A stretch of 64,000 bases of DNA, from assembly GCA_030706015.1 (NCBI GenBank), contig JAUZPI010000015.1:1-64000 (forward strand). The letters are read 5' to 3'. Made by a program: the position numbers and the translations under genes. Source of the stretch: Bacillota bacterium. GTDB taxonomy: Bacteria; Bacillota; Clostridia; Clostridiales; Clostridiaceae. A model generated the notes under the pieces. The model was not told the DNA's origin. It saw only the letters and a list, made by a program, of their open reading frames with translations, and made no database searches. This document shows, piece by piece, positions 25,318 through 33,913 of the stretch. The number at the start of each line of letters is the position of its first letter. The stretch's first letter is position 1.

Positions 25318-26001
25318 TTATAACTCCATCTTTTTTACATTACCAAGCTGAAAATCAGTTCCAATTTTAGTTTCCCCTAAGCAATAGGAACAGAGCGCAG
25401 AAGGCATAGTAAACCTTAAGCTTTTACTCTCTAATCTCTCCACATCAAAGGCATTTATAATAAGCTTTGCCAATTCGCTGCTTCCCTGTCCCGTTATACC
25501 GTTTATGTGTATTATAACCGCCTTAGGATTGACTTGTTTTATCTTAAAGGTAAATACCTCTCTCTCCGCCTGAGATACTATTTCTCCTTTTGTTACCACC
25601 ACTATATCGGCATATCTTAGCATTGGTCCTATTTTCTGTGGTGTATTAATTCCCGATAAATTATCTATTACACATACAGCAAGTACTTCTTTAATATGAG
25701 GGGAGCATCGATTACATAATCCTGCACTTTCACTTATCAAAATGTCGAAGCCCTGGTTTATCCCCCAGGTTATACATTCCTCAACATTGGTTACAAAAAA
25801 GTGATCTGGACAAAGTCCTCCTGAAATACCTACCCTTACCTCTATCCCTTTTTTCTTATAAGTTAGATTATCAAAAGTAGAAAGACAATCAAATTTTACC
25901 ACTCCTACCTTCTGCTTTAATTCATTAATGCTTTCGATAGTTTTTACTATTACGGAGGTCTTACCTGAAGATGGCGGCCCAGAAACTGTTATTAGCTTCA
26001 T
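25318..26001 (-). CDS. Cys-rich P-loop NTPase (HypB/CooC/MobB-like)
   Basis: This 227-residue SIMIBI-class NTPase has Walker A GPPSSGKTSVI (residues 6-16), VGVVKFDCLSTFD, ILISESAGLC (Walker B-like) and VVVTKGEIV, the nucleotide-base motif of HypB/UreG relatives. Cys pairs stand out: GGLCPDHF, GLCNRCSPHI and ALCSYCLGE near the C-terminus, fitting metal or Fe-S binding. It overlaps the upstream gene by 4 nt. Relatives insert nickel or cofactors into enzymes using nucleotide hydrolysis. The actual metal is unknown; the context of modABC and molbindin favours Mo or W (inference). Confidence 0.75.
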   Translation of the reverse strand: MKLITVSGPPSSGKTSVIVKTIESINELKQKVGVVKFDCLSTFDNLTYKKKGIEVRVGISGGLCPDHFFVTNVEECITWGINQGFDILISESAGLCNRCSPHIKEVLAVCVIDNLSGINTPQKIGPMLRYADIVVVTKGEIVSQAEREVFTFKIKQVNPKAVIIHINGITGQGSSELAKLIINAFDVERLESKSLRFTMPSALCSYCLGETKIGTDFQLGNVKKMEL

Positions 26002-26990
26002 AACTCATCACCTCTAAAAGCTTTGAAGAATACATTATTTAGTTCTTTTATCAATTCTCCTAAATCATTCTCTTTTATAAAATCCCAACCCAGCCAGTTG
26101 AGCGAAACATCTTCTGGCAGTTCGTTATTAGCCTTGGGATTAAGAGATGGAAAAAATGCTCCAGAGAAAATATTACCCACCTCAACTCCGGTGAAAAAAT
26201 TAATAATCTTCTCCATTCTTTCCTTACTGCTCTTTTTAACCATCATGGTAACAGGGCTTACAATTGCTCCATCTTTAGGCCAAATTATTTGTATTCCTTT
26301 TTTATTTTTTAAGGTACTAGTAAAAAAGTATGGAATTATGCTTATAGCTGGGTCATCCACACCTCCTCTGATAGCCGCCTTTACCATCTGCGAAGGATGC
26401 CATCCATATCTAACAGCCTTTCCAAGTTGTTTTATACCTTCATAACCATAATTCTTGTAAATAGTCAGAAGAGTCGTTTCACAAAATGAATTATCATGCC
26501 CTCTGAGTGCAACCTTATTCTGAAACTCAGGTTTTAGCAAATCGCCCCATGTAGCTGGAGGATTAATATCTCCTAATAATTTAAGGTTAACTACCAAAAC
26601 AAGAAGGTTCATAGATATTATTGTATAGTTTCCATCTGGATCCTTTATTCCATACTTTATTAAGTCACTATTAGACTCATCAGAAGTGGCATCATAAAAA
26701 TACCCTTTACTAACAAATTTATCTCTAAAGCCTTTATAATAAAAGCTATTCACACCTGAGGTAATAGTTATGTCCGGAATTTCATCAACATCTGTGTATT
26801 CCTCCACAGTTTTATTATAATTAAGTTGATTATTGGCGTTGGCTTCAATTATGCAATTTAGCCCCCCTTCCTGATTTAATCCCTTGAAATAATTTTCAAA
26901 TTCCATCTGAAGCGGAACTTTTATTGGACAAGGAAGCAAGGCCAATAAGTCTACCTTCTTATTTAATTCTCCAGTAATTTGTTCACTCAT
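25998..26990 (-). CDS. solute-binding-like protein without a signal peptide
   Basis: This 330-residue protein has the fold pattern of class II periplasmic binding proteins (iron/spermidine/thiamine type): DITITSGVNSFYY, NLLVLVVNLKLLGDINPPATWGDLLKPEFQNKVAL, GAIVSPVTMMVKKSS and FFTGVEVGNIF. The N-terminus (MSEQITGELNKKVDLLALLP) has no signal sequence or lipobox, so it should stay in the cytoplasm. It follows the regulator gene by 24 bp and overlaps the P-loop gene. With the cytosolic ATPase it may form a soluble oxyanion or metallocofactor-handling module. Confidence 0.75.
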   Translation of the reverse strand: MSEQITGELNKKVDLLALLPCPIKVPLQMEFENYFKGLNQEGGLNCIIEANANNQLNYNKTVEEYTDVDEIPDITITSGVNSFYYKGFRDKFVSKGYFYDATSDESNSDLIKYGIKDPDGNYTIISMNLLVLVVNLKLLGDINPPATWGDLLKPEFQNKVALRGHDNSFCETTLLTIYKNYGYEGIKQLGKAVRYGWHPSQMVKAAIRGGVDDPAISIIPYFFTSTLKNKKGIQIIWPKDGAIVSPVTMMVKKSSKERMEKIINFFTGVEVGNIFSGAFFPSLNPKANNELPEDVSLNWLGWDFIKENDLGELIKELNNVFFKAFRGDEL

Positions 26991-27014
26991 AAATATCCCT
27001 CCATATTGCCTTTA

Positions 27015-27986
27015 TTATAGTTCAGCCACTATATTCCCGGTTTCACTAATGTCATACCCACCTATACCAAGAAGATCCATCTTAAATTCATCTGAACGCA
27101 GTATATCCAATATTGCCTTAAACTCTGGCTTATGCATATCTTCTTTTTTCATTACCAATTCATATCTTTCTTTTTGTATAGGAATAAAATCAATATTTTG
27201 CACTTGAAGCCAAGTCTTCTCATTCCCAATGGCTACATCAGCTCCACCTCTTGCAACTGTACTTGCTACAGCTAGGTGAGAAAAACACTCTCTATCATAT
27301 CCTTGTATTTCACTTCCCGGAATTCCAAGAAGCCGTAATTGTTCATCAAGGAGTATTCTAGTTCCACACCCTTTCTCTCTATTAATCATAATTATATCTT
27401 TTCTTCCAAAATCCTTCCAACTCTTAATTTTTTTAGGATTTCCCTTAGCCACATAAAATCCAAGCATTCTGCAAGCAAGATGAATTATTACTGTAGGAAT
27501 ACCTGGCAATAACCTTCTTACATATGGGATATTATATTGTCCAGAGTCACCATCCCATAGATGAGCTGTTGCTATTTGCGCATTTCCTAAATATAAAGAA
27601 AGCAGGCCATTATAACTTCCTGTATAAGATCTTAAGGTATGTACTCTTTGAGGATGCAGTTCTAAATAGCGAGATAATATATCCAACATAGCGTCTTGGC
27701 CGCTTATAACCATACTATCCCCTTGATTCTGCTTATCCCATGGCATGGTTGAATCCTTTAAAGAATGGTTTACATTCTCTTCAATATTTAAATTACGAGT
27801 TTGTGCCTTTTTTATATTTTTAGCTACATTCTTATATTCTTCTACATCTTTTAAATCAACCCTAATTTTTTTACCAACTTTATAACCGTTTAGTTCTCCT
27901 CTTTTTATAAGTTCATAGACTGTATTTTTTGCAATCTTAAGTATCTCTGCTACTTCTTGCGGTGTTAAGGATGTATCTTCTAGCAT
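27015..27986 (-). CDS. excisionase-type HTH regulator with PBP-like effector domain
   Basis: This 323-residue protein has a MerR/excisionase HTH_17 domain at residues 6-55 (LTPQEVAEILKIAKNTVYELIKRGELNGYKVGKKIRVDLKDVEEY). A linker is followed by a PBP_like (PF12727) domain (LHPQRVHTLRSYTGSYNGLLSLYLGNAQIATAHLWDG; INREKGCGTRILLDEQL; VASTVARGGADVAIG). Such one-component regulators are repeatedly found beside molybdate or tungstate transport genes. It leads the operon at 24284-27986 and diverges from modA, so it probably controls both through the 270-bp intergenic region. Confidence 0.85.
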   Translation of the reverse strand: MLEDTSLTPQEVAEILKIAKNTVYELIKRGELNGYKVGKKIRVDLKDVEEYKNVAKNIKKAQTRNLNIEENVNHSLKDSTMPWDKQNQGDSMVISGQDAMLDILSRYLELHPQRVHTLRSYTGSYNGLLSLYLGNAQIATAHLWDGDSGQYNIPYVRRLLPGIPTVIIHLACRMLGFYVAKGNPKKIKSWKDFGRKDIIMINREKGCGTRILLDEQLRLLGIPGSEIQGYDRECFSHLAVASTVARGGADVAIGNEKTWLQVQNIDFIPIQKERYELVMKKEDMHKPEFKAILDILRSDEFKMDLLGIGGYDISETGNIVAEL

Positions 27987-28256
27987 AATTTCTCCTCCCC
28001 GTTCTCACGTATCGAATCATTGTAAATATATCAATAAGTTACCCCATACCTTAATAAAAAAATATCATTAATGTAATTATATTATTGATTTTTCAAAAAA
28101 ACAACTTGTTTTTTGTTTTATTATTAATTATAATAAGTGTAACATAACATAACCGAACAAAACATGAAATATTTTCAATTGTTATATTATTTTAAAACGT
28201 TATGCACTAAATTGTAGGGGTTTAATAAAAAAACAATCACTAGGAGGTATATTCAA
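27987..28256. promoter_or_regulatory. shared control region between the PBP-type regulator and modA
   Basis: This 270-bp AT-rich divergent spacer must contain promoters for both operons. I see no Moco or tungsten-cofactor riboswitch pattern and no clear palindrome. The modA ribosome binding site AGGAGG is at 28242-28247. Confidence 0.4.
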
Positions 28257-29069
28257 ATGAAAAATTTAAAAAAGTTTATGTCATTAATTTTAACTTTAGT
28301 TATCATTGCTATTTCTGTAGCTTGTGGCAATTCAAGTCAACAAACTAATAATTCCACGGCACAGGTTAAGGATGAAAAAGCTATAACCTTAACTATATCT
28401 GCTGCTGCCAGTCTTAAAGATGCTATGAATGATATTAAGAAATTATATGTTAAAGATCATCCAAAAGCTAATATTACTTATAATTTTGGTGCATCAGGAA
28501 CCTTACAACAACAAATAGAACAAGGTGCTCCAACAGACATATTTATGTCAGCTGCTACTAAACAAATGGATGAATTAAAAAGCAAAAATCTTTTAGTTAA
28601 TGACACTATTACTAATCTTTTAAGTAACAAACTAGTATTAGTAACACCAAAAAATTCAACAGATGTGAAAGATTTTACAGATCTAGCTTCTGACAAAGTG
28701 AAAAAAGTAGCCCTTGGAGAACCTAAAGCTGTACCTGCTGGTCAATACGCTCAAGATGCTTTGACAAGTTTAAAAATATTAGATAAGGTACAACCTAAAG
28801 TAGTTCAAGCTAAGGATGTAAAGGAAGTTCTTACTTGGGTAGAAACAGGAAATGTAGATGCTGGTGTTGTCTATGAAACTGACGCCAAAGTATCAGATAA
28901 AGTTAAAATAGCAGCTACAGCACCTGAGAGCTCACATAAACCTATAGTTTATCCTGCTGCTGTTATAAAAAACAGTAAAAGCCTAGATGATGCTAAAGCA
29001 TTCTTAAAATTCTTATCAAGTGATGAAGCAAAAGCAATATTTAAAAAATATGGTTTTGGAGTAAAATAA
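28257..29069 (+). CDS. modA: molybdate/tungstate-binding lipoprotein ModA
   Basis: This is the extracellular binding protein of the molybdate ABC importer. The 270-residue protein has a lipoprotein signal (LTLVIIAISVAC, Cys near 23) and the ModA motifs ISAAASLKDAMNDI, NFGASGTLQQQIEQGAPTDIFMSAA and GNVDAGVVYETDA. Ser in SAAAS and SGTL fits oxyanion binding. The start has AGGAGGTATATTCAA. It is the first gene of modABC; gaps to modB and modC are short. Confidence 0.95.
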   Translation: MKNLKKFMSLILTLVIIAISVACGNSSQQTNNSTAQVKDEKAITLTISAAASLKDAMNDIKKLYVKDHPKANITYNFGASGTLQQQIEQGAPTDIFMSAATKQMDELKSKNLLVNDTITNLLSNKLVLVTPKNSTDVKDFTDLASDKVKKVALGEPKAVPAGQYAQDALTSLKILDKVQPKVVQAKDVKEVLTWVETGNVDAGVVYETDAKVSDKVKIAATAPESSHKPIVYPAAVIKNSKSLDDAKAFLKFLSSDEAKAIFKKYGFGVK

Positions 29070-29092
29070 TTTAGATAAAAAGGTGAGTAAGC

Positions 29093-29770
29093 ATGGTATT
29101 TGATGCATCCCCAATATGGATTTCCTTAAAAACTGCATTTGCAGCCACACTTATAACTTTTTTCATAGGAATTGCAGCCGCTCACTTTATGGCAAACTAC
29201 AGAGGAAGATTTAAAGGTGTCATTGAGACAATATTTACTCTTCCTCTTGTTCTTCCTCCAACAGTAGTAGGCTTCTTTTTGCTTCTACTATTCGGCCGCA
29301 ATGGTCCTATTGGAAAATTACTTTTAAAATTTAATACAACTATAATATTTTCTTGGTATGCGGCAGTTATTGCCGCATGCGTTGTTTCCTTTCCTCTTAT
29401 GTATAAAACCTCAAGAGGCGCCTTTGAACAAATAGATGGCAATATTGTAAATGCCGCAAGAACTCTTGGAGTTTCAGAATGGAAGGTATTCTGGAGAGTT
29501 ACCTTACCGTTAGCTTGGCCAGGAATAGCTGCAGCCACTGTTTTATCCTTTGCTAGAGCCTTAGGAGAGTTTGGCGCTACACTTATGGTAGCAGGAAATA
29601 TACCAAACAAGACTCAGACTATGCCAATAGCAATATATTTTGCTGCTGAGGGTGGAGATATGAATACAGCCTTAATATGGGTTATATTAATAGTGGTAAT
29701 TTCTATGATTGTAATGTTTTTATCTAATCATTGGTCTGAAAGTAAACAAAAACATACAAAAAATTTTTAG
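29093..29770 (+). CDS. modB: molybdate ABC transporter permease ModB
   Basis: This 225-residue permease has five to six TM helices. It has the ModB core FTLPLVLPPTVVGFFLLLLFGRNGPIG and the cytoplasmic EAA loop ARTLGVSEWKVFWRVTLPLAWPGIAAATVLSFARALGEFGATLMVAGNIP, which contacts the ATPase. It sits between modA and modC with 23-bp and 12-bp gaps. It imports molybdate, perhaps also tungstate. Confidence 0.95.
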   Translation: MVFDASPIWISLKTAFAATLITFFIGIAAAHFMANYRGRFKGVIETIFTLPLVLPPTVVGFFLLLLFGRNGPIGKLLLKFNTTIIFSWYAAVIAACVVSFPLMYKTSRGAFEQIDGNIVNAARTLGVSEWKVFWRVTLPLAWPGIAAATVLSFARALGEFGATLMVAGNIPNKTQTMPIAIYFAAEGGDMNTALIWVILIVVISMIVMFLSNHWSESKQKHTKNF

Positions 29771-29782
29771 GAGGGAATTGTC

Positions 29783-30844
29783 ATGAGGCTTTACGTTGAT
29801 ATTGAAAAAGAGATGCATGGCTTTAATTTAAAGGTTGCTTTTAATTCTACTGGTAATGTTACAGGTCTTCTTGGAGCCTCTGGTGCCGGCAAAAGCATGA
29901 CCCTTCGCTGTATTGCGGGTCTGGAAACTCCCACTAAAGGAAAGATAGTTTTAAATAATAAAATTTTATTTGATTCAGAAAAAAAAATAAATCTTCCAAG
30001 TAGAAAGAGAAGAATTGGGTTTTTGTTTCAAAACTATGCACTATTCCCTCACATGACAGTAGAAGAAAATATAAAATTTGGGCTCTCTAATTTACCTAAG
30101 CAGGAGCAGTCAATGAAAGCAGCAGAAAAAATAAATATGATGCAGCTAAACGGTTTTGAAAGAAGATTTCCTAGTCAACTGTCAGGTGGGCAGCAGCAAA
30201 GAGTAGCTCTTGCTAGAGCTCTTGCTGTTGAACCTGAGGTATTGCTCTTAGATGAGCCCTTCTCCGCTTTAGATAGCCACTTAAAAATTCAAGTTGAGAA
30301 TGAATTAATGGATGCCCTTGCCAAGTATAACGGAGTAACCCTATTAGTTTCGCATAATATGAATGAGGTATATCGCATATGTGAAAATCTTGTGGTACTT
30401 TCCAAAGGGCAGGTATCTACCTGCGGATGTAAGAAGGATATATTTGAAAACCCCTCCAGCTTAGAGGCTGCTCAGTTAACAGGTTGGAAAAATATCTCGA
30501 GAGCCAAAGAAACAGAAAAAGGACTAATTGAAGCTATTGATTGGGGCTGTAAGCTTAAAATAAGTAAATCAATTAATCCTTCAGTATCTTACGTAGGTAT
30601 ACGACCTAACAGTATAGACTTAGCTGCACAGGAGCAATTTAATACACTTAAGTGCTTTGTTAGCAATATCAGCGAAGATGCAAATGCGGTAACTATTTAC
30701 TTGAGAAATATTGAAAATCACAGCTACACAGAGGCCAGTCATATACAATGGGAAGTTTCAAAAGAAAAATGGATGAATATAAAAGATATTGAACAACCCT
30801 GGAATGTGTTTATAGACACAGAAAAACTCTTTTTAATTGGATAA
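29783..30844 (+). CDS. modC: molybdate ABC transporter ATPase ModC
   Basis: This 353-residue ATPase has Walker A GASGAGKSM, Q-loop LFQNYALFPHMTVEENI, signature LSGGQQQRVALARALA, Walker B VLLLDEPFSALD and switch VSHNMNEV. After residue 230 it continues into a TOBE-like regulatory domain (ITSLIEAIDWGCKLKISK-type beta segments; YVGIRPNSIDLA), the usual ModC layout for sensing cytoplasmic oxyanion. It is the last gene of the operon; a terminator begins at its stop codon. Confidence 0.93.
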   Translation: MRLYVDIEKEMHGFNLKVAFNSTGNVTGLLGASGAGKSMTLRCIAGLETPTKGKIVLNNKILFDSEKKINLPSRKRRIGFLFQNYALFPHMTVEENIKFGLSNLPKQEQSMKAAEKINMMQLNGFERRFPSQLSGGQQQRVALARALAVEPEVLLLDEPFSALDSHLKIQVENELMDALAKYNGVTLLVSHNMNEVYRICENLVVLSKGQVSTCGCKKDIFENPSSLEAAQLTGWKNISRAKETEKGLIEAIDWGCKLKISKSINPSVSYVGIRPNSIDLAAQEQFNTLKCFVSNISEDANAVTIYLRNIENHSYTEASHIQWEVSKEKWMNIKDIEQPWNVFIDTEKLFLIG

Positions 30845-30883
30845 AAGCCACAAAGCAAACCATATGGCTGCTTCGTGGCTTTT
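30843..30883. terminator. terminator between modC and thiE
   Basis: AAAAGCCAC (30843-30851) pairs with GTGGCTTTT (30875-30883), with an inner AAGCA/TGCTT pairing. A and T tails on both sides suit the two converging operons. Confidence 0.8.
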
Positions 30884-30893
30884 ATGTTTTAAT

Positions 30894-31508
30894 TTATATT
30901 CCTTTTAAGGCTTCTGCCGCTGCTCTAATATCAGGCTGACCTAATATGGCTGATATTACTGCTGCACCGCTTACACCTGTCTCTAAAACCTGTTTTATAT
31001 TATCCTTATTTATACCTCCTATGCCCACACAAGGAATGTTTATAGCATCTACAATTTCTTTAAGCCCTTGTATCCCAATAGGGGTATTTATATCTTTCTT
31101 TGTTCCTGTAAAAAATACTGTGCCTATACCAACATAATCAGCACCATTATTTTGAGCTTCTAATGCCAGTTCTGGTGTACCGGTCGATATTCCGATTATC
31201 TTATCCTTACCTAATATTTGCCTTGCAATAGATAATGGCATATCTTTTTGTCCTAAATGAACCCCTGCCGCATCTATAGCTTGTGCAATATCTATTCTAT
31301 CATTAATTATTAATGGTACTTTGTAATAATCCGTTACGGCTTTTACCTCTTTCGCAACATTATAAAACTCTCTAGTAGAGACATCCTTTTCCCTAATCTG
31401 AACTATACCCACACCGCCAAGGATAGCTTGTTCTACCGCTTCTTTTAATTCAATACCTTTGAGAAAATTCCTATCAGTGACAAGATATAATTTATAGTCT
31501 ATATTCAT
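30894..31508 (-). CDS. thiE: thiamine-phosphate synthase ThiE
   Basis: ThiE joins HMP-PP and thiazole phosphate to give thiamine phosphate. The 204-residue TIM barrel shows LYLVTDRNFLKG, VGIVQIREKDVSTREFY, LIINDRIDIAQAIDAAGVHLGQKDMP, GISTGTPELALEAQNNGADYVGIGTVFFTGTK and CVGIGGINKDNI, all standard motifs. It is third in the thiD-cytX-thiE operon, 19 bp after cytX, and thus under the TPP riboswitch upstream of thiD. Confidence 0.95.
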   Translation of the reverse strand: MNIDYKLYLVTDRNFLKGIELKEAVEQAILGGVGIVQIREKDVSTREFYNVAKEVKAVTDYYKVPLIINDRIDIAQAIDAAGVHLGQKDMPLSIARQILGKDKIIGISTGTPELALEAQNNGADYVGIGTVFFTGTKKDINTPIGIQGLKEIVDAINIPCVGIGGINKDNIKQVLETGVSGAAVISAILGQPDIRAAAEALKGI

Positions 31509-31527
31509 AATCTCACCCTCTTCTTAA

Positions 31528-32685
31528 TTATTGAACCATTGGTTTTCTTCCTAAAGCCCACAATATACTAATACCTAAATAGACGCAGCTAGTTATGATA
31601 AATACATATACTGTAGGAATACCAAATGATATATTACTAAAATACTTGTATATTACAGTTCCCAATACCGCTGCAAACACTCCAATATAATTCATAAGAC
31701 GGGTCTCCGTCTTCTTCCTTATGAAATAATCTATAAACACTACAGTATATACTGGTACAAATACACTTCCTATAGTTAACAGAAAGTCTTGATAGCTTTC
31801 CATTGGAAATACAAAAGCTAATCCTGTTGCTAATATTGAGTAAATAACAATAAATAAATTCTCATTCTTTACCGTAAATATTTGCTTCGAAGATATTACC
31901 GCTGAGTATACATCAATAAACGTAGTGGTTACTGTTGAAAGTAATACTATTAAACTTGCTGCAATTCCCATACCTGATATATACTCTATAACATCCTTTC
32001 CAGTATAAACTGTTATAAGGCATCCCATTATATACATTAGCACACTTCCAAAGAAGTAACCCCAAAAGCTAGATAGGAACACTCCTTTTTTGCTTGTACC
32101 ATCCTTAGCATAGTCACCTATTAAAGGAAGCCATGATACCGGCATAGATATTGAAAGCTCTATTGCTGTTGTAAAGTTAATATTTCCACTTAAAGCTGCA
32201 TGACCACCTGCTCCCAGCTTAAAGAACACTGCAAAGCATAATATTACAAGAATAATAACAGAAATATCATTTACCCTCTTTGAATGGTTGTTAAAGAAAT
32301 ATGCCCACAAAAATACGGCTGCAGCTACTATAAGCAATGATATACTATAGGATATCTTAACCATGCCGCTAATAGCACGTCCACCTTGTATTATCATTAT
32401 AGCTGACCATCCAATAAGCTGAAGCACATTAATAGCTGCTACAAGTTTTGCTCCTAAAGGTCCCAGAGAATCTCTAACCTTATCCATGGCATTTCTTTTA
32501 TCACTAAAGGATATATATCCACCTACAGCTAAAAGCAATGTTCCTATTATATGACCGATTACTATCGCAGCAATACCCTTTGATATACCAAGAGGCGCTA
32601 CAAGTCCGCCTGTATATATTTCCGCTATTGATATAGCCGCTCCAGTCCAGAGTAAAAACATAGAAGAATTCTTTATTTTATTCAA
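31528..32685 (-). CDS. cytX: hydroxymethylpyrimidine transporter CytX (NCS1 family)
   Basis: This 385-residue integral membrane protein has about 11-12 TM helices, of the nucleobase:cation symporter-1 family. The motif FLLWTGAAISIAEIYTGGLVAPLGI near the N-terminus and the placement between thiD and thiE identify CytX, which imports the HMP moiety or its precursor. The start is the TTG at 32685 with GGGGGAATGGACT before it; the thiD stop is inside this stretch, giving an 8-nt overlap. No missing part is seen. Confidence 0.9.
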   Translation of the reverse strand: MNKIKNSSMFLLWTGAAISIAEIYTGGLVAPLGISKGIAAIVIGHIIGTLLLAVGGYISFSDKRNAMDKVRDSLGPLGAKLVAAINVLQLIGWSAIMIIQGGRAISGMVKISYSISLLIVAAAVFLWAYFFNNHSKRVNDISVIILVILCFAVFFKLGAGGHAALSGNINFTTAIELSISMPVSWLPLIGDYAKDGTSKKGVFLSSFWGYFFGSVLMYIMGCLITVYTGKDVIEYISGMGIAASLIVLLSTVTTTFIDVYSAVISSKQIFTVKNENLFIVIYSILATGLAFVFPMESYQDFLLTIGSVFVPVYTVVFIDYFIRKKTETRLMNYIGVFAAVLGTVIYKYFSNISFGIPTVYVFIITSCVYLGISILWALGRKPMVQ

Positions 32686-33481
32686 AGTCCATTCCCCCTT
32701 TTTTATATAGTTCAATGAAATGGCCTACCGGACCAACACCCTTTCCTATAGAGAAGGAATTCTCTATAGCTTTAGTTATGTATTCCTTTGATAGCTCCGT
32801 TGCTTCCTTTACACTATAACCCTTAGCCAAATGAGATGCTATAGCAGAAGAAAGTGTACATCCTGTGCCATGGGTATTTTTTGTTTCTATTCTTGATCCC
32901 TTTATAACTATGAATTCAGCCCCACTATAAAGTACATCATTTGCATCGTTACATCTATGTCCACCTTTTACAAGTACATTTTTAGCACCCATTTCTTTTA
33001 TTAGCTTCGCAGCTTTTTTCATGTGTTCTTCATTTTCTATCTTCATACCCGTTAGAACTTCAGCTTCTGGTATATTAGGCGTTGCTACATCCGCTATAGC
33101 AATAAGTTTCTTAAGTGCTTCTACTGCTTCCTCCCTTAAAAGAAAATAACCGCTTTTGGATACCATAACTGGATCTACAACTATATTCTTAGCCTTATAA
33201 TCAACTAATAATTCAGATATAGTCTTTATAATTTCGCTATTGGATACCATGCCTATTTTTACTGCATCCACATTAATATCGTCAAATATTGCCCTTATTT
33301 GAGCGCTAACCATTTCCTTGTTCACTTCTAGCACATCATTAACTCCCATGGTATTTTGAGCAGTAACTGCAGTAATAACACTCATTCCATATACCCCAAG
33401 AGAACTCATAGCTTTTAAATCTGCTTGAATTCCAGCTCCTCCACAACTATCTGAGCCTGCTATTGTCAATACTTTTTTCAT
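32678..33481 (-). CDS. thiD: hydroxymethylpyrimidine (phosphate) kinase ThiD
   Basis: This ribokinase-fold enzyme phosphorylates HMP and HMP-P. The 267-residue protein has the motifs LTIAGSDSCGGAGIQADLKAMSSLGVYGMSVITAVTAQNT, KNIVVDPVMVSKSG, ATPNIPEAEVLTG, VLVKGGHR and the catalytic NTHGTGCTLSSAIAS. The substrate-binding pattern GSDxxGGAGIQAD is intact. It is the first gene after the TPP riboswitch and feeds HMP-PP to ThiE from the same operon. Confidence 0.95.
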   Translation of the reverse strand: MKKVLTIAGSDSCGGAGIQADLKAMSSLGVYGMSVITAVTAQNTMGVNDVLEVNKEMVSAQIRAIFDDINVDAVKIGMVSNSEIIKTISELLVDYKAKNIVVDPVMVSKSGYFLLREEAVEALKKLIAIADVATPNIPEAEVLTGMKIENEEHMKKAAKLIKEMGAKNVLVKGGHRCNDANDVLYSGAEFIVIKGSRIETKNTHGTGCTLSSAIASHLAKGYSVKEATELSKEYITKAIENSFSIGKGVGPVGHFIELYKKGGMDFE

Positions 33482-33599
33482 ACCTGTACCTCCTTATTAC
33501 TATGTTTTAACTTCTACATGTCTTTACCTCATTATATTTATACTTGGATCTGGTGTAATTAGCTAGTATATCCTATTTTAATGATGGTTATTAAGCAAA

Positions 33600-33630
33600 C
33601 AAAAAATACACTACCTTGAAGCAGTGTATC
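33600..33630 (-). terminator. riboswitch-controlled terminator upstream of thiD
   Basis: On the minus strand ATACACT and AGTGTAT enclose a short loop and are followed by a run of six T. It lies between the TPP aptamer and thiD, so it is the expression platform for transcription attenuation. Confidence 0.75.
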
Positions 33631-33705
33631 AATCAACATAATTTTCGTTCATACTAGTAATGCGCTAATTTTCCACAATAGTATAATAAACAAAATCCTT
33701 GATAA

Positions 33706-33786
33706 AAGCTTCCCTTCGTCGGCATTACCCAAACAGGTTCAAAGGGTTGGATCTTTCCTCTCAGCCTTATGGCACCCCCGCGTTTG
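33706..33786 (-). ncRNA. TPP riboswitch (THI element)
   Basis: Read on the minus strand the element has GGGGGTGCC, then GGCTGAGAGG, CAACCCTTTGAACCTG and TGCCGACGAAGGGAAGC. These are the ordered conserved blocks of the TPP aptamer (GGGGxGC, CTGAGA, CCTTTGAACCTG, GAAGGGA). It stands 225 nt before thiD and represses thiD-cytX-thiE when TPP is plentiful, through the terminator at 33600-33630. Confidence 0.96.
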
Positions 33787-33913
33787 TTATTATTAATTTT
33801 TCTTATTTAACTGTTTATATTGTACAAAATATTTTCTTCATTTGCAATATAAAGCGTTATTGTATACTTGCAATATATCTTTTGGTACTACATATTTATC
33901 TACAAATGTATTT

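Noticed and set aside
27987..28256. Moco/Tuco riboswitch before modA
   Set aside because: The conserved paired elements of that motif are not visible; control by the adjacent PBP-type regulator is more likely.
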